Assembly (NCBI GenBank): GCA_942492115.1
Contig: CALODL010000033.1
Coordinates: 434,001-498,000, forward strand
Direction: 5' to 3'
Origin: CALODL01 sp942492115
Lineage (GTDB): Bacteria > Planctomycetota > Phycisphaerae > UBA1845 > CAIVHJ01
DNA: 64,000 bases
Part shown: piece after piece, positions 52,252-60,350 of the stretch
Numbering within the stretch: position 1 is the stretch's first letter
Layout of the letters: each line of letters starts with the position of its first letter
Notes under the pieces: model-generated
The model's input: the letters and a program-made list of their open reading frames with translations, nothing else
Databases searched by the model: none
Told to the model about the DNA's origin: nothing
Position numbers and translations under genes: made by a program

Positions 52252-54315
52252 ATGATTCGAACGCGTGTTAGCACGTTGATCGTTGCCGCCGTCGCGTTGA
52301 GCACGGGCCTCGGCATTGCTCAGGCACAGGACAAAGCCGCCGGTCCGGCGCCCAAGGTCGAAGCGGCCCAACCCGAGCACAACTTCGGAGAAGTGTGGGT
52401 CGGCTCCAAAGTGGACCACACCTTCGAGATCAAGAACAGCGGTGATGCCGTTCTCAAGATCACCCGCGTGAAGCCCGGCTGTGGCTGTACCGTCGCCAAG
52501 GAATACACCCGTGAGATCCCGCCCGGTGGCGTGGGTCAGATTCCCGTTACCGTCAGCACCAAGGCCGCACGCAAAGCGACCAAGACGGTTAACATCAACG
52601 TCGAATCGAACGATCCCGCTTCGCCGTTCAAACTGGTCATGACGGGCAAAGTCAAGCAGCGTTTCAAGACGACCCCCGAAAATGGCGGCAACTTCGGTCG
52701 CGTACGCCCCCACGAAGAGCAGGTTCGGCGGATGTCGCTGACCAACCAGATGGACTCCCCCGTTGAGTTGTCGCTGGCCACGGCCAAGATCGGTGCGTTC
52801 AATGCCGAGCTGATCACCAAGACGCCAGGTCAGGAATACGAACTCGTCGTTCGCTCGAAGCCGCCGTATGCCGACAAGACCAACCGCGCCAGCTTCAAGC
52901 TTGCGACCAACCTCGATGACAAGTCCACGGTTGACGTCAATGTGAATCTCTTTGCTCTTCCGCTGATCGAGGTCCGCCCGACCGAAGTCATCATCGCAAA
53001 GGCGCAGCCGACCGAAGTCAAAAAGAATGTTCGGATCACGTTCAATGCAGTTGAACCGCGCCAGATCCTCAGTGCCAAGACCGATGCCGGCGACGACGTC
53101 AAGGTCGCCGTCAAAGAGATTGCTTCCGGCGCCTACGATGTCGGCCTGACGTTCCCCAAGAACTACCTGCCACCGACCAAAGGGCACAAGCTGACCATCA
53201 AGACCGATGATCCGAAGAACCCCAACGTCGAAATCAAGGTCGCCCGTACGCGTCCGACCAATACACCGGTTCGTCCGGCGATGACCCTCTCGGGCCAGCC
53301 GGTTCCCGATGCCACGTTCACCCTCGCCGACGGTGCGAAGGTCAAGACTTCAGAGATGACCGAAGACGCAACAGTGCTGTTCTTCTATGCCAGCTGGTGC
53401 GGATACTGCAAGAAGAGCCTGCCGAAGATCGAAGAAATGAAGAAGAGCCTCGAGGGCAAGAACGCGCGTTTTCTGTGCGTCAGCCTCGACTCGCTCAAGG
53501 AAGATGGCGCCACCGGCCCGCGGGCCAAGGCCAAGCAGGAAGTTCTCGATCAGTGGAAAGATTTCAACCTGTCGTTGACCCAGGGCTTTGATTCTGACGG
53601 AGACGGCAAGAGCAAGTTCAAGGTCAGCAGCTTCCCGACGATGTTCATCCTCGGCGGGAAGTCGAAGAACGTCGAGCGCGCCTACGTCGGTGGTGGTGCA
53701 GTCAACGATGGCAGCATGTTGAAGGCCGTCAACGATCTGGTCGCCGGTAAGAAGCTCGCCCCTCAGGAAGTCCAGACCGCCGCAAAGCCAAAGCGTCGTC
53801 CGGCCAAGGATCTCGAAGGTAAGGTTGCTCCGGCCGCAACGTTCACCGCAGCCGGTGATGGCTCGACCGTCAATCTGTCCAGCGGTGAAGCGGATGCAAC
53901 GCTGGCGTTCTTCTACGCCAGCTGGTGCGGCTTCTGCAAGAAGAGCCTGCCGGCTCTCAGCGAGATGTCTGATTCCTACAAGGGCAAAGCGGTTCGTTTC
54001 GTCGGCGTCAACCAGGACCAGATCGGTGACCAGCCCGATCCCAAGAACCGCCGCCTGAAGACCAAGGACGAGGTCATCAAGCAGTGGAGCGATCTGGGTG
54101 CCAGCTTCCAGCAGGTGCTCGATCTGAACCGCTTCGGCAAGGATCGCTTCAAGGTCCAGAGCTTCCCGACCATGTTCCTGCTCGACAAGAACGGCAAGAT
54201 CGAAAAGGTCTATGTCGGCGCCGCAGCCGTGAACAATGGTGAAATGAAGCCGCGATATCGACAAGCTGATCGCCAAGAAGGGTTGAGGCCCGGCGCGATC
54301 GAAACGCTGATTTGA
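52252..54315 (+). CDS. exported DUF1573 plus two thioredoxin domains
   Basis: This is a 687-residue protein as read. After a signal peptide (1-25) comes a DUF1573 domain (EHNFGEVWVGSKVDHTFEIKNSGDAVLKITRVKPGCGCTVA), then immunoglobulin-like segments, then two TlpA/thioredoxin-like domains with active sites WCGYC (Trp382, Cys383, Cys386) and WCGFC (Trp558, Cys559, Cys562). It probably acts in the periplasm in disulfide reduction or exchange. The last ~20 residues look wrong: shifting frame by one base near 54247-54251 gives RDIDKLIAKKG and a stop at 54284-54286, matching the end of the first thioredoxin domain (SMLKAVNDLVAGKK). The annotated end therefore follows a probable frameshift. Confidence 0.87.
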   Translation: MIRTRVSTLIVAAVALSTGLGIAQAQDKAAGPAPKVEAAQPEHNFGEVWVGSKVDHTFEIKNSGDAVLKITRVKPGCGCTVAKEYTREIPPGGVGQIPVTVSTKAARKATKTVNINVESNDPASPFKLVMTGKVKQRFKTTPENGGNFGRVRPHEEQVRRMSLTNQMDSPVELSLATAKIGAFNAELITKTPGQEYELVVRSKPPYADKTNRASFKLATNLDDKSTVDVNVNLFALPLIEVRPTEVIIAKAQPTEVKKNVRITFNAVEPRQILSAKTDAGDDVKVAVKEIASGAYDVGLTFPKNYLPPTKGHKLTIKTDDPKNPNVEIKVARTRPTNTPVRPAMTLSGQPVPDATFTLADGAKVKTSEMTEDATVLFFYASWCGYCKKSLPKIEEMKKSLEGKNARFLCVSLDSLKEDGATGPRAKAKQEVLDQWKDFNLSLTQGFDSDGDGKSKFKVSSFPTMFILGGKSKNVERAYVGGGAVNDGSMLKAVNDLVAGKKLAPQEVQTAAKPKRRPAKDLEGKVAPAATFTAAGDGSTVNLSSGEADATLAFFYASWCGFCKKSLPALSEMSDSYKGKAVRFVGVNQDQIGDQPDPKNRRLKTKDEVIKQWSDLGASFQQVLDLNRFGKDRFKVQSFPTMFLLDKNGKIEKVYVGAAAVNNGEMKPRYRQADRQEGLRPGAIETLI

Positions 54316-54320
54316 TTCAG

Positions 54321-54358
54321 GCCGCACCGGCAACCAGCCGGTGCGGCTTTTTTTTTTT
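54321..54358 (+). terminator. Rho-independent terminator
   Basis: Perfect 11-bp arms GCCGCACCGGC and GCCGGTGCGGC with loop AACCA are followed by 11 T residues. It ends the thioredoxin-protein transcript. Confidence 0.95.
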
Positions 54359-54755
54359 CTTAACTTCGGGGGACAGCCGTCCCCCGAGCCCGGACATCAG
54401 ACTTAACTTCGGGGGACAGCCGTCCCCCGCGCCCCCTGCCAAGGGGCTCTGCCCCGTTGGATCCTCGCGGGGCGGGGATGCTTTTTGTAATACTTGTGGT
54501 GGTCTTCAGGGTGGGTGGCCCCGTCTGCTGTGGCGTGGTTGATTCTCGCAGTGGCGCCCGGACATCAGACTTAACTTCGGGGGACAGCCGTCCCCCGAGC
54601 CCCCTGCCCAGGGGCTCTGCCCCATTGGATCCCCGCGGGGCAGCCTAGCGCGGTTGGCAATCGTGGAGGGGTTATTCTTTCGAATGAATGCCCCGTTCGC
54701 GAAACGTTCTGTCAGCTCGTTGGTGCGCGCCCGGATGTCAGACTTCATTTCGCCC
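54359..54755. repeat. cluster of palindromic intergenic repeat elements
   Basis: Two ~83-bp copies, 54391-54473 and 54559-54641, begin CGGACATCAGACTTAACTTC and contain the palindrome GGGGGACAGCCGTCCCCC, then a CCCCTGCC(A/C)AGGGGCTCTGCCCC hairpin and GGATCC(T/C)CGCGGGG. A third, truncated copy (54359-54388) abuts the terminator and a degenerate end (GGATGTCAGACTTCATTTCG) is at about 54736-54755. The elements differ from one another at a few bases. They look like a REP-type or non-autonomous mobile repeat; no coding region is supported within the region. Confidence 0.85.
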
Positions 54756-55319
54756 TTAGCGCAGGACGGCGTCCTGTACTGAGCCGACGAGCTGGTTGGT
54801 GCCGAACTGGATGCTGTAGTCGAGGTCGAGGTCCACCAGGCGTGGCGACAATCGACCGTCATCCTGACACATCGAGGTTGCCGGATTGCCGTCAACGAAC
54901 ACCCGCGTCGTCGTTCCGTCGTCCGCCAGCCCGGAGGTAATGAGGGTGAAGGACGAGGCCGTCAGTGTGACATCGAGGTCCAGAGCCAGTTCGGTCGTGT
55001 AGCCCGGTCGCGTCCCCGAGTCGGCGATCACGATTTCGACGAGGGTCACGCGATTGCCTGCTCCACTGATGCTCATGAGGTTGAGTTCGCCAGGAACGTC
55101 GGAGCCCGGCATATTCAATTGCCACTCATCCCCGGCGCTGTCCAGGCGCGCGTTCAGATCATCCAGGCACGCATCGAGGATCGGCAGGACCGCCCCGTTG
55201 CCGTTGTCGTCCATCGCACTGTTCTCGTTGGACTGCGGCTCGGGTGGCATCGAACAACCAGCGACGAGGGCCAGTGTCAGGCAGGCCCCGGGCGCGATAC
55301 GGATCATCGTCGAACGCAT
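54756..55319 (-). CDS. putative lipoprotein, unknown
   Basis: The protein has 187 residues from ATG 55319, where GAGGA is well placed. The signal IRIAPGACLTLALVAGCS has a lipobox Cys. The mature protein is acidic and beta-rich (GELNLMSISGAGNRVTLVEIVIADS, LDVTLTASSFTLITSGLADDG) with no recognised domain. The stop codon lies at the edge of the repeat cluster, as though the 3' end had been reached by an element. It is a single gene. Confidence 0.65.
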   Translation of the reverse strand: MRSTMIRIAPGACLTLALVAGCSMPPEPQSNENSAMDDNGNGAVLPILDACLDDLNARLDSAGDEWQLNMPGSDVPGELNLMSISGAGNRVTLVEIVIADSGTRPGYTTELALDLDVTLTASSFTLITSGLADDGTTTRVFVDGNPATSMCQDDGRLSPRLVDLDLDYSIQFGTNQLVGSVQDAVLR

Positions 55320-55423
55320 GTCATTGTCCTCTTGCAAGTCAGCGGGATGTCCAAACACCTCACCATCGATCGGCGGATGGTCGAGCTTCACTCCAACGTT
55401 GTAGGCGACGTTCCCGTCGATGG

Positions 55424-56947
55424 TCAGATTTCGCGATCCATGCGGCGATAGTGGATGGCTTCAGACAGGTGCGGGCACGTGATATTGCCTGCCCCGTCGA
55501 GGTCAGCGATCGTGCGGGCGACCTTGAGCACCTTGTCGTGGGCCCGAGCCGAGAGCCCCAGGCGGGTCAGGGCTTGTTCGAGCACATCCTCGGCGTCCTG
55601 ATCGAGTCGACAGTGCCGCCGAAGAACACGACCCTCCATATCACGGTTCAGCCGCCCATCGCCGAAGCGGCTGGCCTGGATGGCCCGCGCCGCCACGACC
55701 TGTTCGCGCAGGACGGCACTGGACGTGCCGCCCGCGGCGGCCCGCAGGTCCTCGAAGGCCACGGCGGGAACTTCGATATGGATATCGATGCGATCGACCA
55801 GCGGGCCACTCAGGCGGCTCATGTAGCGCGTGATCTGGCCGGGGCCACACGTGCACGGTTTCTTCGGATCCGTGTAGTACCCGCAGGGACACGGGTTCAT
55901 TGCAGCGATGAGCATGAACCGCGCCGGAAAGCACACCGTCCCCCGGGCCCGTGAGACGGTGACCTGCCCCTCCTCGAGCGGTTGACGAAGAGTCTCGAGA
56001 ATCGACCGCATGAACTCGGGGAATTCATCGAGAAACAACACCCCGTGGTGCGCCAGCGAGACCTCCCCCGCCTGCGGTACCGAACCGCCACCGATCATCG
56101 CCGGGGCACTGGCCGAGTGATGGGGGGCCCGCCACGGCCGGGTCCCAAGCAGCGCGGTGTTGTGCGGTAGCTTGCCCGCAACAGAATAAATGCACGTCGT
56201 TTCCAACGCCTCCTGCAGCGTCATGGGTGGCAAGATCGACGGCAGACGACGGCTGAGCATTGTCTTGCCCGAACCGGGAGGACCCACGAGCAGGAGGTTG
56301 TGTCCCCCCGCCGCGGCGATCGCCATGGCCCGTTTGGTGTGCTCCTGTCCCCGCACATCGGCGAAATCGACCGGAGCGACGGACGCCGCGCGCAGCAGCT
56401 CGGACACGTTGACCCGGCGGGGCGCGATCTCGGCAGCGCCGGTCAGAAACCCGACCGCGTCGCTGAGTTGCCTGACCGGAATGACTTCGATTCCGGTCAC
56501 CACCGCAGCCTCGTCAGCGTTGTCCGCCGGCAGGATGATGCCCCGACAACGCAGGGCGCGGGTCCGCAAGGCGCTGACCAGAGCACCGCGAACGGGGCGT
56601 ACCCGCCCATCGAGAGCCAACTCGCCCACGACGATGTAGTCGGCAACGCGGGCACTTTGAGTGTGGGCACCAGCGAAGATCAGACCCAATGCGATCGGCA
56701 GATCGAAACTCGGCCCCTCTTTGCGCACATCGGCAGGTGCCAGATTGATGACACAGCGTGAACGCGGAAAGGGATAACCACAGTTGATCATTGCAGCCTT
56801 GATGCGGTGAGTGCTCTCGCGCACGGTCGGATCTGGAAGCCCGACGATCGTCGGACCGACGAAGCCCTGCCCGGATACATCGACCTCGATCTCGCAGGGC
56901 ACGGCATCCAGGCCCTGAACCGCAACACTGAAGAGACGAAAGAGCAT
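55424..56947 (-). CDS. ComM/YifB-type Mg-chelatase-like AAA ATPase
   Basis: The protein has about 507 residues from ATG 56947 (a longer frame starts 13 codons earlier). It has an N-terminal Lon-like domain (FSVAVQGLDAVPCEIEVDVSGQGFVGPTIVGLPD, SFDLPIALG), Walker A VGPPGSGKTMLSRRLP, LFLDEFPEFMRSILETLRQPLEEG as Walker B region, a zinc-like CPCGYYTDPKKPCTCGP insert and the C-terminal LSARAHDKVLKVARTIADLDGAGNI. ComM is a helicase that promotes branch migration during natural transformation in other bacteria. It is divergent from the release-factor-like gene. Confidence 0.9.
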   Translation of the reverse strand: MLFRLFSVAVQGLDAVPCEIEVDVSGQGFVGPTIVGLPDPTVRESTHRIKAAMINCGYPFPRSRCVINLAPADVRKEGPSFDLPIALGLIFAGAHTQSARVADYIVVGELALDGRVRPVRGALVSALRTRALRCRGIILPADNADEAAVVTGIEVIPVRQLSDAVGFLTGAAEIAPRRVNVSELLRAASVAPVDFADVRGQEHTKRAMAIAAAGGHNLLLVGPPGSGKTMLSRRLPSILPPMTLQEALETTCIYSVAGKLPHNTALLGTRPWRAPHHSASAPAMIGGGSVPQAGEVSLAHHGVLFLDEFPEFMRSILETLRQPLEEGQVTVSRARGTVCFPARFMLIAAMNPCPCGYYTDPKKPCTCGPGQITRYMSRLSGPLVDRIDIHIEVPAVAFEDLRAAAGGTSSAVLREQVVAARAIQASRFGDGRLNRDMEGRVLRRHCRLDQDAEDVLEQALTRLGLSARAHDKVLKVARTIADLDGAGNITCPHLSEAIHYRRMDREI

Positions 56948-57102
56948 GACGCCCGATGATAGGTCCGGCTCGAACACCTCGACCACTCCGCCACGGACAA
57001 CGGCCGCTCTTAACAGACCGTGCCAAAAGCAGGATAATACTTTGGTATTAAAGGCCGCAGATTACGCGCGACGTGCTTTTTTTTGTTTTGTGCGATCACG
57101 AC

Positions 57103-57645
57103 ATGCCCGATTCGTCTCCACCACCGTCGGCAGCCGAGTTCCTCGTGCTGTCCGACGAGCAGCTTCTCGCCCAGTGCGCTGTCCACGCGTACCGTGCCTC
57201 GGGCCCGGGCGGACAGAAGCGCAACAAGACCAGTTCCGCCGTGCGGCTCCATCACACACCGACGGGCCTCTGCGCCCAGGGGGAGGAAGATCGCTCACAA
57301 CATGTCAACAAACGGCGGGCACTGCGCCGCCTCCGGCTGGTGTTGGCCACCGAATGCATCGTGGCGACGGCTCCGGTCGACTTCCTCGCCAGCGAAACGA
57401 TGCAGACCCATCGCAGCAGCGGGCGTCTGGTGATTCGACAGCGGGACCCGGACGCCCCCCTGCTGTTCAACGAACTGCTGGGACTATTCGAAGGCACGTC
57501 CGCGCAGGTCCGCACGGCGGCCGAATGTCTCGAGATCTCGACCGCCAACCTGGTCGAAGTGTTCGCCGCGGACGTCCACGTGTGGCGTAAAGTGAACCAG
57601 ATCCGCCGGCAGCATGGCCTGAAGCCGCTGAACATGCCCCAATAG
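57103..57645 (+). CDS. GGQ-domain peptide chain release factor-like protein
   Basis: This is a 180-residue protein with a single RF-1 catalytic domain: YRASGPGGQKRNKTSSAVRLHHTPTGL, with GGQ at residues 36-38. It lacks the codon-recognition domains of RF1/RF2. Such stand-alone proteins (ArfB/YaeJ- or PrfH-like) hydrolyse peptidyl-tRNA on stalled or damaged ribosomes. The C-terminus (VWRKVNQIRRQHGLKPLNMPQ) is basic but is not the classic ArfB tail. The ATG at 57103 has no strong ribosome binding site. Confidence 0.85.
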   Translation: MPDSSPPPSAAEFLVLSDEQLLAQCAVHAYRASGPGGQKRNKTSSAVRLHHTPTGLCAQGEEDRSQHVNKRRALRRLRLVLATECIVATAPVDFLASETMQTHRSSGRLVIRQRDPDAPLLFNELLGLFEGTSAQVRTAAECLEISTANLVEVFAADVHVWRKVNQIRRQHGLKPLNMPQ

Positions 57646-57710
57646 GCAGAACCTCAACGCGGCAGTGGCGTAGTTGTTCATAACGACCGCTCAGGCTGGT
57701 ATGAGTGACC

Positions 57711-58793
57711 ATGCGTATTCAATTTGTCATCACTGATCTCGAGGTGGGTGGAGTGCCGCTGCATCTCCTCCGCCTGGCCGCGGCCCTGCACGCTGCCGGG
57801 CACCATGTCGGGGTCATCTCGCTGGCCGAGCCCGGCGCGGTGGCTGAGGCACTGCGCACGGCGGGCATCGCCGTAAAGAGCTGCGCTGCGGCCGGGTCGT
57901 TCGATCTGCGCGTCTTGTGGCGCCTGCGACGACTCGTCAGGGCATTTGCGCCGGATATCGTTCATAGCCTGCTGTTTCATGCCAACCTCGCATGCCGCTT
58001 GAGCGGGCTGGTGCCGCCGGAACGCCTGCTGTGCGAAATCCAAACCGTTGAGATCGAGCGGAACTGGCACCTGACCCTGGACCGCTGGACCATGCGGCGG
58101 GCCCGGCTGACCATCGGCAACTCCAAGGCGGTCGTCGATCATCTGTATCATGCGGCGGATATTCCACGTGACCGGCTGCGGGTCATCCATGGTGGCATCG
58201 ACGCCGCACGCTACGCCGACGTGGCGGCGGTCCCGCGCAACGTCTTGAATATTCCGGCGGACGCGCCGCTGATCGGATGGGTCGGACGCCTCGATCCGGT
58301 CAAGGATCTACCCACGCTGCTGGAGGCTGCCTCGGTCGTGCCCCGCGCCCACATCGCCCTCGTCGGGCAGGGGCCTGAACGCGACAACCTCCGCATGCTG
58401 GCCCGCAACCTGGACTGCACTGAGCGGGTGCATTTTCTGGGGCTGCGGAACGACGTTCCGGCGCTGCTGCACAGCTTCGACATCTTCGCATTCCCGTCGC
58501 TGACCGAAGGACTGCCCAACGCCCTCATGGAAGCCATGGCGGCCGCGTGTCCGATCATTTGCAGCGACATCGGGGGGAACCGGGAGCTGATCGATCCAGG
58601 CGTACACGGCTTGTGCGTGCCTCCAGGCAACGTACCGGCTCTGGTGGACGGGTTGCAGATCCTGCTCACCGACCGCGATCAGGCCATCCGGATGGGCCAG
58701 CAGGCCCGGGCCCGCATCGTGACCGACTTCACGCTGGACGCCATGGTCCGAAAATACTCGGCCCTTTACGAAGAGTGCCTTGTGAAATCCTGA
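57711..58793 (+). CDS. glycosyltransferase family 4 (GT-B)
   Basis: This is a 360-residue cytoplasmic enzyme that adds sugars from activated donors to an unknown acceptor. The N-terminus MRIQFVITDLEVGGVPLHLLRLAAALHAAGH carries the GGV acceptor-side loop; the C-terminal donor domain has VIHGGIDAARY, IGWVGRLDPVKDLPTLLEAA, RVHFLGLRNDVPALLHSFDIFAFPSLTEGLPNALMEAMAAACPIICSDIGGNRELI with the EGLPNALMEA signature. The ATG at 57711 is preferred over GTG 57705. It is isolated from other polysaccharide genes. Confidence 0.9.
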   Translation: MRIQFVITDLEVGGVPLHLLRLAAALHAAGHHVGVISLAEPGAVAEALRTAGIAVKSCAAAGSFDLRVLWRLRRLVRAFAPDIVHSLLFHANLACRLSGLVPPERLLCEIQTVEIERNWHLTLDRWTMRRARLTIGNSKAVVDHLYHAADIPRDRLRVIHGGIDAARYADVAAVPRNVLNIPADAPLIGWVGRLDPVKDLPTLLEAASVVPRAHIALVGQGPERDNLRMLARNLDCTERVHFLGLRNDVPALLHSFDIFAFPSLTEGLPNALMEAMAAACPIICSDIGGNRELIDPGVHGLCVPPGNVPALVDGLQILLTDRDQAIRMGQQARARIVTDFTLDAMVRKYSALYEECLVKS

Positions 58794-59098
58794 TTATCAG
58801 TATCCACAACACCTTCCTCACCAACGTCACAAACAAAATAAATTGCCTATCTTGCCACGGTCGGATAGCCGGCCTATACATCACCGTGGTCACGCGATTG
58901 TTTCCTTCCAGCGGATCGACACGGAGGTCGGCCGTCAAGGTGACCGCGACAGGTTGACGCTGATTGCCGCGATGTCTCCCGGGCGGCAACCATCGATGAC
59001 CCCGTACCCTGTGGAGAACGGATTCTCCATGGGGTACGAATTGATGTCCTTCGACCGGACCGTTTGCCGCCAGCGTGGCCTTGCGTAAAGATGCGCTC
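58794..59098. other. intergenic leader with a conserved-looking hairpin
   Basis: About 305 bases without a supported gene. At 59003-59038 lies a hairpin of 16 pairs (including two G-U type pairs) with loop CGGA, about 60 bases before the start of the HDAC-family gene. It has no T run, so it is more likely a structured leader or operator than a terminator. Confidence 0.6.
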
Positions 59099-60064
59099 AT
59101 GAGTGCCCCCACGCATACAGGTCTGGTTCTGGATGACATCTTCCTCGAACACGATACAGGCGCCGGCCACCCTGAACGACCCGACCGGCTCAATGCTGTT
59201 CGGCAGGCATTGACCGCAGCCGGTCTAGCGCAACGCTGTCGCCCGATTGAGCCGCGGGCGGCCGAGCTCGATTGGATTCTGGCCAACCACGACCGCGCCT
59301 ACATCGACCGACTGGCTGATGCCTGCGCGGCCGGTGACGCGTTCATCGATTGCGCCGACAGCGCCATTTGTCGGGAATCCTACCGCATCGCGCTCGTGGC
59401 CGCCGGCAGTGTGCTGGCGGCGACGGATGCCGTGGCCCGCAGTGAACTGTCCAACGCATTCTGCGCCGTTCGGCCGCCAGGTCATCATGCCGAACGTGAT
59501 CGTTCCATGGGCTTCTGTATGTTCAACAACGTTGCGATCGCCGCGCGGTTCCTCAGGGCAACCCATCACTGTGAGCGCATCGTCATCCTCGATTGGGATG
59601 TCCACCACGGCAATGGAACGCAGCACGTGTTCGAGGATGATCCCAGCGTGCTGTTCATCAGTATTCATGGCGATCCGGCGGTCGTGTACCCGGGGACGGG
59701 CTATGCCCACGAACGGGGACGGGGTGCGGGTGTAGGAGCGACGATCAACGTGCCTCTCGCTCCAGGGAGTGGTGATGCGGTCTATCGCGAAGTATTTCGT
59801 GACACGGTCGAGCCGGCGATCCGCACCTTCGCGCCGCAATTCGTACTCCTGTCGTGCGGATTCGATGCCCACCGCGCCGATCCTTTGGCGCCGCTGAACC
59901 TCGATACGGCGAGTTTCGGGTGGATGTCCGAGGCCATGCTCGAGATCGCGGCGGACCACTGTGCGGGGCAGCTGGTGAGCATCCTCGAAGGCGGCTATGA
60001 CCTCAACGCTCTCGGTGAGTCGGCTGCGCTGCATGTCGAACGCCTGCTCGGAAGCCCCGCTTGA
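59099..60064 (+). CDS. histone deacetylase-family (acetoin utilisation-like) hydrolase
   Basis: This is a 321-residue zinc-dependent deacetylase fold. Signatures are HPERPDRLNAVRQAL, AVRPPGHHAERDRSMGFCMFNNVAIAARFL with the His pair, ILDWDVHHGNGTQHVF with zinc ligands, GFDAHRADPLAPLNL and SILEGGYDLNAL. Bacterial members deacetylate proteins, polyamines or small acetyl-amides; the substrate here is unknown. The ATG at 59099 is preferred over TTG 59075. Confidence 0.93.
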   Translation: MSAPTHTGLVLDDIFLEHDTGAGHPERPDRLNAVRQALTAAGLAQRCRPIEPRAAELDWILANHDRAYIDRLADACAAGDAFIDCADSAICRESYRIALVAAGSVLAATDAVARSELSNAFCAVRPPGHHAERDRSMGFCMFNNVAIAARFLRATHHCERIVILDWDVHHGNGTQHVFEDDPSVLFISIHGDPAVVYPGTGYAHERGRGAGVGATINVPLAPGSGDAVYREVFRDTVEPAIRTFAPQFVLLSCGFDAHRADPLAPLNLDTASFGWMSEAMLEIAADHCAGQLVSILEGGYDLNALGESAALHVERLLGSPA

Positions 60065-60350
60065 TTTTTGAGACCTTGCTGCCCAAGGCCTAAGGACCCG
60101 CCACGCGAACCTGATTGCATCGCCTTCCAGACCCCCGTACACTGAAACTTCCAGTCGAACGGGCAATTTTCGACCCGTATCGTGGCCACGCCACCAGGAG
60201 GAGGAAGCGATGCCGTCCACGGACATGCCGCTCTCGGCATACCCGGCGAATCTGCGCATGCCGCGCACGACTTCCACAGGCACAGGCCCAACACGTCCCA
60301 CGATCAATTGCAGGGGCTGGCAACCCCACATTCAGAACAGAGGAGCAGCC

